This document shows positions 26,701 to 33,766 of a DNA stretch of 64,000 bases, piece after piece. The notes under the pieces were generated by a model, which worked only from the letters and a program-made list of their open reading frames with translations, was not told where the DNA came from and did no database searches. Position 1 is the stretch's first letter. Each line of letters opens with the position of its first letter. This DNA comes from Chrysopilus asiliformis (Eukaryota; Arthropoda; Insecta; Diptera; Rhagionidae): the NCBI GenBank assembly GCA_964034945.1, contig OZ035963.1, positions 35,392,361-35,456,360 of the forward strand, given 5' to 3'. A program made the translations under genes and the position numbers.

Positions 26701-26968
26701 TTATTACCTGCAATGGTTTGTTGTCCTCGCCATAACTACAATGACATTCTTCCTCGCAACAAAGTCTCACTAATTCATGTTCGCCACATGTGCAGGGCTC
26801 TTCATCTTCCTCGTCATAAGCGCAATCTTCTCGTATTAGAATTATATAATCTGCTTCAAAAAATTCGTTACGAGTTTCATCAAAAACAACTCGATTTTTC
26901 TTAATAGGCTGAGGTCTGTTAGGTTTTTTAAGAAGACCCCGTGGGGGTCCTGTATTTGTTTCACGCAT
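8321..26968 (-). CDS. Nine-exon gene for a ~1,045-residue, largely disordered protein of unknown function
   Basis: I do not recognise this protein. The coding exons, in transcript order, are 26968-26708, 15957-15645, 14822-14658, 13457-13234, 13060-12630, 12578-12251, 12193-11636, 11565-11113 and 8725-8321. All junctions are GT/AG and keep one frame, 3,138 nt in total. Residues 1-87 include KKNRVVFDE and an acidic Cys-rich block (CTCGEH, LCCEEECHC). Exon 2 adds a Gln-rich stretch and a Cys repeat (CTECAECVEC). Around residues 448-485 is a basic core (IERNALRRSLIKY, then TLEERIKQLTCDID) that looks the most constrained. The remainder is Ser/Gln/Asn-rich. RVVF and RSVRF fit the loose PP1-docking pattern, which is weak evidence. 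No membrane segment or catalytic domain is visible. The start ATG has AAA upstream. The exon chain is firm; the function is unknown. Confidence 0.8.
9320..9966. mobile_element. MITE in the last intron of the nine-exon gene
   Basis: Inverted ends GGCCGCGTTCAGACGAGGTG (9320) and ..CAACCTCGTCTGAACGCAGCC (to 9966) match over ~30 bp with few differences. ATT (or CCATTG) is present on both flanks; a 3-bp duplication with GTTCAGACG-style ends suggests PIF/Harbinger, but the assignment is uncertain. Internal CTTA-TTAAGCC palindromes occur near 9615-9690. The right half is related to 30120-30360. Confidence 0.65.
10036..10623 (+). mobile_element. mini-me-like element with (GTCY)n tract, full-length copy
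   Basis: Bounded by ACCCGTATGGTGA (10087) and TCACCATACGGGT (10607-10619), an inverted pair, with a further conserved leader ACATAACAAAAGCTATAATT upstream. Contains a CAGA/CGGA tetranucleotide tract at 10433-10495 (complement of GTCY). Other copies lie at 23846-24300 (minus), 29525-29895 and 46636-46868. The (GTCY)n core is the hallmark of dipteran mini-me elements; that name is by resemblance. Open frames across it are repeat artefacts. Confidence 0.65.
11113..11565 (-). CDS. Nine-exon gene, coding exon 8
   Basis: Acceptor TTTTTTTCCAG before TGT TTG; 151 codons; contains ERTWKFYTDTHTGEQRVVG and a proline-rich PTRRPESPPP. Donor CAG|GTATAT. Confidence 0.85.
11636..12193 (-). CDS. Nine-exon gene, coding exon 7
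   Basis: Acceptor CTGCTTATAG before GAA TGT; 186 codons, phase 0 both ends; contains ESNRIDKVRKRYGSDNEGL and an acidic SDDDEQND patch. Donor CAG|GTTCGA. Confidence 0.85.
12251..12578 (-). CDS. Nine-exon gene, coding exon 6
   Basis: Acceptor TTTTTAATGCAG; joins as KKKPVKPDITLEERIKQL. Contains a Ser-rich run. Donor CAA|GTATAT. The preceding intron is only 51 bp. Confidence 0.85.
12630..13060 (-). CDS. Nine-exon gene, coding exon 5
   Basis: Acceptor TTCTTGCAG before GGG GAA. Contains KRSVRF near its start and the basic core IERNALRRSLIKYDF at its end. Donor AA|GTAAGT, phase 2. Confidence 0.85.
13234..13457 (-). CDS. Nine-exon gene, coding exon 4
   Basis: Acceptor CCCAATGCTAG (weak pyrimidine tract) chosen because it alone keeps the phase and avoids an upstream in-frame stop. 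Encodes DKRVRREVLHNEE to ITGILKGGKLWK. Donor CAG|GTTGGT. Confidence 0.75.
13458..14657 (-). other. Intron 3 of the nine-exon gene
   Basis: 1,200 bp, AT-rich; no element ends or second gene recognised. Confidence 0.6.
14658..14822 (-). CDS. Nine-exon gene, coding exon 3
   Basis: Acceptor TATGTTTTTAG; 55 codons, phase 1 in and out; includes NNSPERKKTQKEI and RPKFVVTPQLQ. Donor G|GTAAGC. Confidence 0.8.
14823..15644 (-). other. Intron 2 of the nine-exon gene, with repeat-family fragments
   Basis: Contains GGGGTCGCTGATCACG (near 15023), also found at 34188. Also contains CCCGGCAACGACGGG (15140) and CCCGAGCAACGCCGG (15493). These resemble the ends of a common dispersed insect repeat. Fragments only. 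Confidence 0.45.
15645..15957 (-). CDS. Nine-exon gene, coding exon 2
   Basis: Acceptor TTTTTTATAG before AGC CCC AAG; begins SPKFTPPMDFVDEAALSPPDG. Carries a Gln-rich helix-like segment and CTECAECVEC. Donor G|GTATAA leaves phase 1. Confidence 0.8.
16420..16900. other. GC-richer block of unknown origin in intron 1
   Basis: This ~480-bp stretch is clearly less AT-rich than its surroundings (for example CACCCCTCCGGTGTCATTG). It has no long open frame and no recognised motif. A decayed non-LTR retrotransposon untranslated region is one possibility. Confidence 0.35.
17259..17374. repeat. Fold-back element, 26-bp perfect arms
   Basis: CAACTCCAGCGGGATGAGAG.. starting at 17261 is repeated exactly inverted at 17349-17373. 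Imperfect pairing continues inward through ACAATTTAAAAT. The AT-rich loop is short. Confidence 0.75.
17400..18957. other. Intron 1 sequence, nothing recognised
   Basis: AT-rich with a moderately GC-rich part near 17880-18420 that contains only short open frames. No domain or element ends recognised. Confidence 0.4.
18960..19479. mobile_element. MITE with TA target duplication
   Basis: The left end is TA + AAGGAGGCCCTCCATTACC. The inverted right end reads GGTAATGGAGATCCTCTT + TA. Matching continues imperfectly for ~40 bp into a TTGCAGTT block. The TA flanks point to the Tc1/mariner superfamily. No coding capacity. Confidence 0.65.
19630..19950. mobile_element. Probable short MITE
   Basis: GTACGCAGTTCG followed by TAAAATGA (19634 on) is repeated inverted as TCATTTTACCAGCGAACTGCGTAC ending at 19946, with a 2-nt offset. 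Ends and target duplication are not precise. Confidence 0.45.
20005..20294. repeat. Two imperfect ~110-bp direct repeats, period ~178 bp
   Basis: GGTTTCACTTTGGTTGTACC..CTCTAGTTTCATGGACATAAG..TTTTTTGGCGGGGAACTGCA at 20008-20110 recurs, with changes, at 20186-20290. The minus-strand open frame across both copies translates each as a similar peptide (AVPRQKR, YVHETRA). The peptide resembles no family I know. Confidence 0.6.
20796..20889 (+). CDS. CIDE-N gene, exon 1
   Basis: ATG at 20796 preceded by CTACA; encodes MSKLPFQVISASRINKRTYL and on to IQK, ending AAAG|GTAAAAAC. Confidence 0.8.
20796..21287 (+). CDS. CIDE-N domain protein (Drep/DFF family), nested in an intron
   Basis: Two exons: 20796-20889 and 20950-21287, joined across a 60-bp intron (G|GTAAAA ... 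TTATAG|CA), giving 143 residues. Residues ~4-82 form a CIDE-N domain. PFQVISASRINKRTYLSI is the first strand pair, followed by the LGIPGTTLVLEQSG strand-turn, VDDEILEYYA, and YIFMVLENEEIW, the typical FMVLEKGQKW-like end. CIDE-N domains pair head-to-tail and mediate DFF40/DFF45 (CAD/ICAD) or lipid-droplet interactions; flies have four Drep proteins. No nuclease domain follows, so this is not CAD itself. The gene lies on the strand opposite its host gene. The stop is doubtful: another frame continues plausibly downstream (next entry). Which Drep it is cannot be settled here. Confidence 0.8.
20950..21287 (+). CDS. CIDE-N gene, exon 2
   Basis: Acceptor TTCGTTATAG; begins ANDLGIPGTTLVLEQ. The domain ends at EEIWTASSPIY, then ~55 residues of low-complexity tail to a TGA at 21285-21287. 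Confidence 0.75.
21203..21424 (+). pseudogene. Out-of-frame continuation of the CIDE-N gene, cut by the mariner
   Basis: In the frame shifted from the CIDE-N exon, sequence is open from 21203 to a TAA at 21422-21424. It includes MDLIIGCVCYYFIFNIEYPK and IVRYFLKLYP, a hydrophobic, helix-like tail. The TA of this stop is the mariner's target duplication and its A is the first base of the element. On the far side of the mariner the same frame would run about 17 more codons (NMAKIINLIKKLDENK-like) before a stop. Either an unseen intron or a frameshift would join it to the CIDE-N part. It could also be chance. Confidence 0.4.
21424..22716 (+). mobile_element. Complete mariner element, 1,293 bp, perfect 30-bp inverted ends
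   Basis: The ends are exact inverted copies over 30 bp (21424-21453 and 22687-22716), beginning ACACATGGATCAATAAGTCC. TA duplications flank both sides (21422-21423, 22717-22718). The single gene inside is intact. With perfect ends, a clean target duplication and an open frame, the copy looks young and potentially active. Confidence 0.95.
21603..22652 (+). CDS. mariner transposase, intact
   Basis: 349 residues, the usual mariner length (~345). The N-terminal helix-turn-helix region (residues ~1-115) includes RWFAEFKRGRTDTND and ERSGRPVEAV. The linker motif usually WVPHEL reads WVPRLL at 119-124. The catalytic triad is DD34D: D158 in MDETW, D252 in HQDNAPCH and D287 in LAPSDYW, after YSPDLAP. 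No stop or frameshift is present. The start ATG follows AAAA and lies 150 bp inside the left inverted repeat. It belongs to the mauritiana/vertumnana side of the family by the look of MDETWIHHYTPESK; subfamily placement needs a tree. Confidence 0.95.
   Translation: MEKTEFRVLIKHCFLMGKNTVQAKQWIEKCYPDSCPSKATICRWFAEFKRGRTDTNDAERSGRPVEAVTPENVSEVTKIIMKDRKVKLREIAEITQISYGSTFTILHEKLSMKKVFSKWVPRLLSMKQKQQRVDDSEGCLSLFTRNKKDFLRRYVSMDETWIHHYTPESKRQSSEWRTAGESRPKRPKTQQSAGKVMASVFWDTHGVIFIDYLEKGKSINSDYYIDLLVRLKEEIAKKRPHMQRKKILFHQDNAPCHKSMKTMAKLNELGFHLLPHPPYSPDLAPSDYWLFADLKKMLQGKRFGSNEEVIAETEAYFEAKDNFFYKHGIEKLEKRWNDCITLKGDYIDE
22970..23335. repeat. Degenerate tandem-like repeats, TTGAATTTTAAACAT type
   Basis: Blocks of AAAATTAATCTACCGTTGTTGAATTTTAAACAT type recur near 23056, 23099, 23175 and 23238, with inverted partners TTGAAGTAAAATTCAACAAA near 23298. 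Probably the inside of a decayed MITE. Confidence 0.5.
23360..23535. mobile_element. hAT-like end with clustered TTATCTAGATAA motifs
   Basis: At least ten TTATCT/AGATAA motifs lie in ~150 bp. The block ends near 23530 in GGTCGCAACACTGG, which on the minus strand reads CCAGTGTTGCGACC, a hAT-style terminus. The other end was not found. Confidence 0.4.
23846..24300 (-). mobile_element. mini-me-like element, second copy
   Basis: Reverse-complement match to 10036-10623 including ACCCGTATGGTGA (complement at ~24249), the GTACCCCCCATACGAACG block and a shortened CCGTCCGTCCGTCTG tract at 23902. Confidence 0.65.
24500..25170 (-). pseudogene. mariner relic, internally deleted and frameshifted
   Basis: On the minus strand, LDVDRSTVGKHLHALGMVQ and NWVPHELKERDI (the intact WVPHEL motif) are followed by LQRQERKGFF and a KWIHYDN-like region in shifted frames. 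A C-terminal piece in the 24500-24694 frame includes SKNAQWLDHLERN. The central catalytic part is deleted. It is a lineage different from the intact copy at 21424. Confidence 0.7.
25171..26665. other. Intron 1 sequence, nothing recognised
   Basis: AT-rich. Short GACAAGTCTGATAAAAGTC-type palindromic repeats near 25360-25470. No gene or element ends recognised. Confidence 0.45.
26708..26968 (-). CDS. Nine-exon gene, coding exon 1
   Basis: Start ATG at 26968-26966. The exon encodes residues 1-87, ending LQ just before a CAG|GTAATA donor (phase 0). It contains the acidic, Cys-rich segment with CTCGEH and CCEEECHC. The next coding exon lies 10.7 kb away. Confidence 0.85.
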
Positions 26969-28929
26969 TTTGATTTCTTTTTACTGCACTTGGTATAGTT
27001 AGGAGGCACAGTTTAAATCAAACAATCACAACCATGATTAATATTATAAATTATTTTTGCAACTATTATATCTTTTGTATTAGGAGTTAATTGATGCAAG
27101 TATTTGGCCTTTCTTCTAAAATGTCCGAAAGAAAAAAAAATTAAATTACCAATATACTCAGATTTTTTGTTTCGTGTTTAGCAATAGAATTAATATTAAA
27201 AGTGTCCAGTATTGTTTTATCAAAAAATTTAAACTAAATTTTTAAATAAGCAAACACAAAATTTGTCAAACATTTTTTTCTACCACCCAATATGTCTAAA
27301 ACATATATCTTGTCTCCCACTCAGTTTTTTTCTTTATTTTATTTTTCTTTATCTCGAAATATTTTTCACTTTCATTTATTTTTTAATTCGAAATGGAAAT
27401 TTAGCATATTTTTTTATTACGTGATATACTTTAAATAATGGATATTGAAAAGTATATTATTTAATTCACTTTTTTGAAACAAAAAACGGTGAAATTTTTT
27501 TCACAATGTTCGAGCACTCAAGGAACAAAAAATAGAAAGAAAAGCTCACAACAGACACCATTTAATACCTAGAAAATATTTTTCGTTACGTGTTTTAAAC
27601 CGTCACAAAGTTTATGTATCAAACTTACTATTTGTTCAATATATAATAACATCAGTAATATTTTTAATGTTCTTTTCTTTAATCAACCACTTTAAGATGT
27701 TTGTTTTAAGATTATTTCTATTCATTATAGCCTGCAGATTCTATTTTACACTAATTTATTGACTATTCCAAAACCCGTTTTTTAATAAAAATTTAAGAAA
27801 TAAAGAATATTATTGCATAAAAATAAAATATACAATTTTATTTCTCCGTCGATGTTAAATCGATGTCTGCAATTAGACCTTTTCGGTTACTGCTTCGAAT
27901 CCTCTTCTCAAAAAAAATTTTTTTTTCTTATACTTTGTGCAACAATTTTTGGATCGATGTCAATATTCACAAAACTATACAGACAAAAGGGCGACAGTTT
28001 TTGCGCATGTTTCGCGTATATGCGTATATGCACACACCGACGAGAAGCGAAGGAGTACACATATGGAACTGTTAGCAATAATAATGTTTTTGCTTCTTCC
28101 TTAACACAAAATTTCAAAATTTTACAGTGCGCACTCTCTTAAAAATATACCTTCCCATGAGTTAATTAAGGAATTTCTCGCCTATTTTCTTAAAATTCTT
28201 CTACAATATGATTTAGGAATTTTAAAATGCGTAATATTGATACCTAAATCTTTTATTATCACAACATTATTTCACTACGAATTTTTGGATGACTAAAAAT
28301 TGTTATTTTGAAAATACTTTGTGTATTCAGTCACAATTGCTTACGTCTCAAAAATCTACCATTGTGTGAGAATCAAAATAACCTTGAAAGACAGAGACAT
28401 GGGGTTCAATGGTACACAATTTCATTATGCTGAAAATTTATATTAGTGACCGGCCGTGCAAGATTTTTTTAGGTGTAAAGAACATCAAAAAACTAAAACA
28501 CAATGAGCTGCAATCATTAAATACTCTATATGAGAACTTCAGATCGTTTTTTTTTTTTAGAAATTCCAATTCCAGCAATGAAATCTAGTTAACTCTTTGA
28601 ACCATTTCAATAATACGCATAGTTTTCGAAAAAACCTCATTTTCTTTTGTTTGCATAGGGTGGTGTACTAAATCGAATAGGACTTAATTAAGGCTTCTAG
28701 CAACTTTTTCTGCCTGCTGCGCACCTATAGTTTAACATGGATGAATTGCAACATTCATAAGGTTTTTAATTGAAGCAGCAAAAGTCGGGATAGCAATCTA
28801 GACCGACCATGTCGTTAACACCAAGAAAATTTCATAAATAATGATAATGCGAAACGCAGCCAAAATTTCGTCTATTCAGTTAATCGGTTGTTTTGATCAT
28901 TCTAGAAGTAACCAAACTTTCTTTCAGTA
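26969..28929. other. Upstream region of the nine-exon gene, nothing recognised
   Basis: The promoter and any non-coding first exon of the minus-strand gene should lie here, but I could not mark them. Otherwise AT-rich sequence with no supported gene. Confidence 0.45.
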
Positions 28930-28933
28930 TTAA

Positions 28934-29105
28934 CCCTAGACCCGTGTACTATAAAACTTCCATATATTGTGTACTTGGCACTCAGATGTAATTCTAATAG
29001 AAAATGTATGGCTTGTTTGTTTAAAAATCATAAAAATGTGGTTTATTCGTTAAACAAGTAAGAAATACAATGGGAAAATATAACCCCAAGAAATCGGGTC
29101 TAGGG
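28934..29105. mobile_element. piggyBac-type MITE, 172 bp
   Basis: Flanked on both sides by TTAA (28930-28933, 29106-29109), with inverted ends CCCTAGACCCG / CGGGTCTAGGG. CCCTAG ends plus a TTAA target are the piggyBac signature. Too short to encode anything; it would depend on a transposase in trans. Confidence 0.8.
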
Positions 29106-29524
29106 TTAATCACCTCGTGGAGTTCTCTAATTCTCATCGTAATATAAGACCTGCAACAAACAGTTGCCTATCTTTAAGAGAACAACAATGCAAAAATGCG
29201 CCGCAAAAATTTTTTTAAACAGATGTGCCGATGTGGTGTAGGCGAAAATTGTCACATATTTGATGTCAAATATAACCCTCAGTTGTTCAGAATCAACACC
29301 GCAAAATTTGAAATTGATCCTGGAGTCGGTAGCTATCAGTTTGACAACCCACGCTTTGTACAAATAATTTCGTTTCCAAAAATGATTTCTGATTTATTCT
29401 TTAAAGACATTTAAAGTTAGTTAACTGACATTTTGGTGACTTATGAACAAATGAATTTGCAACTAAACCAAAATTAGACCTTCAATTCAGCACACTTTTT
29501 GTTCAATGCAATATAATAAACATA

Positions 29525-29895
29525 ACAAAAGCTATAATTGCCAATCTGGCAATCATTGGAGACCCGTATGGTGATGATAAGATGCACTGTTTTTGCGATA
29601 TTTACAAAAAACGTTTTCGTTCGTATGGTCCATTTTTGCCAATTAACGAACTTAGCATTGCATTTTACAAAAAACGGATCTGTGCAAAATTTCAAGTCTC
29701 TAGCTCAATCCGTGCGTCCGCAATCCGCGCCACAGACGGACGGACGGGCAGACGGACGGACATGCAAAATTGAATTTTTTTTATCATTCTAAACACACTG
29801 GTGTAATTCATTTTTTTGTGTGATGACGGGATCTTGGCGTTACAAACGGTAAAGCAAAGTTAATATAACCTTTGGTTTCACCATACGGGTATAAA
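29525..29895 (+). mobile_element. mini-me-like element, third copy, internally deleted
   Basis: Shares the leader, ACCCGTATGGTGA and TCACCATACGGGT ends and CGGACGGACGGGCAG tract with 10036-10623. It lacks ~200 bp after the left end and has a shorter middle. Confidence 0.65.
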
Positions 29896-29929
29896 AATTA
29901 GAGTCGAATGCGGGACACAATATACCCCA

Positions 29930-30660
29930 TATTGCGAAAAACTATCGTGAATTCATTGCGTGTTTTCTAACAAGTTTTTTCACACCAAGTTTTGTGTGAT
30001 TTTCTAACAAAACCGTATAAAACATCTAGACACATAATTTTTTTCACGCCAATTTTAAGTGATTTCCAACAAAACACGCGAAATTTCTACTCAGAAATTT
30101 TTTCACACCAAAAAAGTAAACCACTCTGCTTACATTTGGCTCAGGCAAACCAATCCTGTTTGCATATGCTACAAAGTTTACATATGTATCAACATCAGTC
30201 GTGCTTCAGTTGCCAGACAGTTAACATGGATTTTTCCCTACTAATTTTCCCGATGAGTTGCCAAGGAAACATGATTTCGAGTGGCGATTTTCCCTTTCCA
30301 TCTCCGCAATCGTTTTGTCCGAAAATCGACTTTAGTAAGCCCGAAAATCGCCAAGTGTAATCGCGCAGTAAGAGATAGGTTCTTTTTTGAACAACTGGTT
30401 TTTTAAATATTTCAACGCGATTTTTTGCAAATTTCCAGTAATATAAACAACAATTTCCGCAAAGTTAATAAATAACTATAAACATTTGTATTTCCATCTG
30501 GTGTTGTATTTTTGTGATTTTTAAGTAAATTCTTGGAAAATATTAAAACACAACACCGCCCTTTACACATTATTATATGTAAACCTCGCTTTATTTTGTG
30601 TGAAAACACTCCAATCAGTGTGCGAAAATCCACAGCTTTTGTGTAAAATCACTTTATGTC
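29930..30660. repeat. Repeat block related to the 9.6-9.9 kb MITE interior
   Basis: 30120-30360 matches 9650-9925 in order: CTTACATTTGGCT, CCAATCCTGTTTGCATATGC, ATGATTTCGAGTGGC and AAGCCCGAAA..CGCC-AGTGTAAT. Outer parts are rich in TTTTCACACC/GTGTGAAA motifs in opposite orientations, suggesting a MITE with subterminal repeats. Precise ends not found. Confidence 0.5.
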
Positions 30661-30782
30661 ACTATGCTTCAGTGTGAAATCACTACATTTATACAAAGAG
30701 ATCTATTTCCTATTATTTATAAATGGAGGGAAATCCAACGGAGATCTATTAGTGTATACTAAAATCTATGATTTGAATTCGC

Positions 30783-31518
30783 TACCCTAGTAGCACGATC
30801 ATCGTGAGCTCATCGATGAGCTCATAATCGCGAACAGGTGAAAGTCATGATTTTTGTTCTAGACCTGGGAAATATTGTCATCATGACTCGTCATTATATA
30901 CTCATTTTTACTCATGATTCCTTCAATGACCTACGCATCGATGAGTATAATGGCGCGCCGTACTGATGATGTATTGATGACTGCTCATTGGTAAACTCAT
31001 GGCTAGCCGAATTGGCTGCTTGATCAGTAAGCATTTTGATAAATTCATTATTTTTATGAATTCACCAAAATTGATGAACTCATGAAACCTAAAATTGAAG
31101 AACTGAAGCATACTAAACTTGATGAACTCATAAATTGAAGAACTGAAGCATACTAAACTTGATGGACATCTTTCTCCAATTGCACTTTAACTGAGACTGA
31201 AAATAAATCGTTTTCAAGCATTTCAGTTCCAGAGTGAACGGAAAAACCGAACGAACTTCGGAAATACATGAAGTGGGTTACGAATCGATGCCAAACGCAT
31301 CGCCTCGTCGACATTACATGATCAGTCATGGACGGCTCATGATGAGTCAAACTCAAAGCGTTTAAATCCATTTACTGTGAAGTTTTTTTTTCACAAATAA
31401 TTCTGTATATAAGCACACCACCTTATGTTCGCTCAACACAACTGAAATACAACTGAATTGTGTGCGTTTTTCCTTTGATAGTGTAGGCTACTCATGAGCC
31501 AAAGTTGCTAGGGTACTA
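30783..31518. mobile_element. Possible MITE rich in CTCATGA/TCATGAG motifs
   Basis: Weak inverted ends TACCCTAGTAGCA (~30783) and TTGCTAGGGTA (~31507). Dense GATGAACTCAT/CATGAGT motifs inside, and a 33-bp direct repeat (AAATTGAAGAACTGAAGCAT..) at 31092 and 31132, period 40. Confidence 0.4.
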
Positions 31519-31546
31519 GTGTATGCAGAACTTTAAAGAAATCATC

Positions 31547-31832
31547 ATGGTTATTCTGGAATCCTACCTCGCGTTAGTTTAGAATCCTACGTTGTATTCT
31601 TGAATCCGCTGCGTTTCTACTCAATTTTTTCTAAGAATTGTGCCTTTGATAGAAGATGTCAATTTTATTGGATAACAAATAAATAACATAAAAACAATCA
31701 ACTGGTCTTTGACAATGTGTTGCGATTGAAAAGTGAGTTTCAGATCGAATGCAAAAAAAATACCAATTGAGTGGCGAGTCGAATCGACTGAGTTTGGCTT
31801 TACGTTTTAACTTCGGATTCCAGAATATCCAT
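31547..31832. mobile_element. Short MITE, 18-bp inverted ends
   Basis: ATGGTTATTCTGGAATCC at 31547 and its inverted copy GGATTCCAGAATATCCAT at 31815-31832 differ at one base. 286 bp, non-coding. Confidence 0.55.
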
Positions 31833-32791
31833 TAATGTCTCTTCTATATAATCAGGACCTCGTTGACCCTTTATTACGTCTGTACGCAACTCTTATAGCC
31901 GGAGTCTTCGGTTCAGTTATACTGCGAATAACATTAATCAGGGGTTTAAATAAAGTTTGTTTTTAAAAAAAATTGTGATCTTCACAGTAAAAATTCTTGG
32001 TATAAAGATATAGGCATCGTATAACTTTAATATACGATGCCTGAGATCAAGATATATGGAGATTTCATCTTTAATTTTTACTATATCTCTCACTTTTTAA
32101 AACAGTTAAAACGGCACAATTCACTAAACTATTTATTTCCATTTCGTGAAGTTGACGCTTCTCTGATCAATCCCTGGAAATACTTTCATTGAAAGCACAT
32201 TTGATCTAAGACTTAGTGCGAATCCGCGAAATTTGGACAAAACTAAATTATTAAAGGCGTCTGGTTCGGGGGGGAAAGGGGTTGGAAAGTACTGGCAGAA
32301 TCGAGCCCTCCATAACTGTTCTGTCATTTTTCGGCAAATGTAAGCGTTGCCTCTTCGTGGCGATCACTAGTAACTAGGCTTTTCTAGGCCAAAACGCAAT
32401 GCTAAAGGATGGAGCCTTGACGAAAACCTCAAATCCAAGGTGCAACCGCATATGCTGAGAGATGAATGGCTAGTGGGATATTAGTCACTAATATGCCGAC
32501 TCTGGATACCAGACAACCTCCACTTTCAAATAGCCTTACGCCTGTATTTATGAAGCAAATTTTTCAATTGCGCTAGACTGATATTAAAATCAATACATTC
32601 AAAAAAAATTGTTAAAAGTCCGAGCCATTGATGAAAGAGGCTCATTATAACCATAATTTGTCGAGTGTGATGGAACTTTTACAAATCTGTAAGTTCTTCT
32701 GGTTCTATTATTTGAATTAATATTTAGTTGACTTAATAGTGGAACCAAGTCAATTATTCTACTAAATTCGTTTCAGTAAAACGACCTTAAA
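31833..32791. other. Gap before the LINE fragment
   Basis: Contains a small hairpin (AGGCATCGTATA / TATACGATGCCT, about 32009-32042). The stretch 32390-32530 is less AT-rich and may be more of the decayed retrotransposon. No gene supported. Confidence 0.4.
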
Positions 32792-33300
32792 ATGGCATCC
32801 GCCACCTTACTTCTTCGCCTGACTACAGAAGGAAGAGACATTGCGTTGGTCAAGGAGCCGTACATGGTTTGTGGACTCAACTCATTGGACTGTAACCTCA
32901 TCTAAAACAGAAACGAAGGTAACCCAAGATAATGAATTCTGGTAAAAACAATCTTAACGGCTTTCTACTGCCAAATTACAGCAACAGGGATACGGTAGCG
33001 ATCAAGCTGCAGCTGGCTTCGACCAGCTTTTGGCTGACATCGACCCATTTTGCCCATGACCAAGAAAGACCCCTCCCACTGGACAATCTGAGAAGACTTG
33101 TCGCCGACGCTGGTCGACACAAAACCGGGCTTTTTATCGGAGGTGATGTCAGCGCACATTACACAGTCTGGGGGAGTACTGACATAAACGACAGGTGAGT
33201 CACTTTTTGAATACACTCTAAATACTAACCTTAACATCTACAACGTTGGTAATCAACCCACCTTCGTCACTAGTAACAGACAAGATGTCCAAGACATCTA
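32792..33300 (+). pseudogene. Non-LTR retrotransposon endonuclease fragment
   Basis: From the ATG at 32792 the frame gives EGRDIALVKEPYMVCGL, the start of an AP-endonuclease-like domain (ALVQEPW-type motif), then a TAA at about 32903. After a shift, NLNGFLLPNYSNRDTVAIKL, TSTHFAHDQE, GLFIGGDVSAHYTVWGSTD and, in another frame, NVGNQPTFVTSNRQDV follow. These are the domain's middle and end, the latter in altered form (usually GDANAHH..WGS). Jockey/I-type elements carry this domain before reverse transcriptase; no RT is present. It is a dead, truncated copy with at least two frame breaks. Confidence 0.75.
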
Positions 33301-33468
33301 GGGAGCATAGGGATTACCATTGAATTGTTGAAAACATGTTTTTTTCTATAGACGATGAAGAATAAAACACATTTTATCAAAAAAATCGAATAAAAAATTT
33401 TATGTTGGAATATTTAGAATATTTCTTTGGGTATTGTAAAAATTAATACACAACTTAATTGCGTTTAT

Positions 33469-33766
33469 TTATTTTTTAGCAAAAGTTATTTTCATAGCAT
33501 GTGAAGGTGTTATTTTAAAGCCTTGAAGAGCTTCTTTCGCTGCACTACTCTGTAACTCACTAGCGAACTCGACGAAGGCAATGTCATGTCGATTAGGAAC
33601 CAAACGAACTTCCTTAAATCCTGGAAACTGGTTAAATAACATAGAAAGCATCATTTCGTTAGTTTCTTCAGGTAAATTTGTTAAGAATAAGATTTGATTT
33701 GGTGGCTGCTCGATTGCAGATGCTGATGCTGCAGATTCCAAGTTGTTAGCCTTTTTCTTCTTTTCT
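33469..33766 (-). CDS. snf: snf coding exon 2
   Basis: Acceptor ATTGTTTTAG; completes Lys117 and encodes residues 118-215 including RRM2, ending KITFAKK and TAA. Confidence 0.95.

Noticed and set aside
27813..28142. Overlapping frames on both strands near 28 kb
   Set aside because: Neither strand shows a recognised motif; consistent with chance.
29196..29414. 72-codon frame with several Cys residues
   Set aside because: No family recognised and no supporting exon structure nearby.
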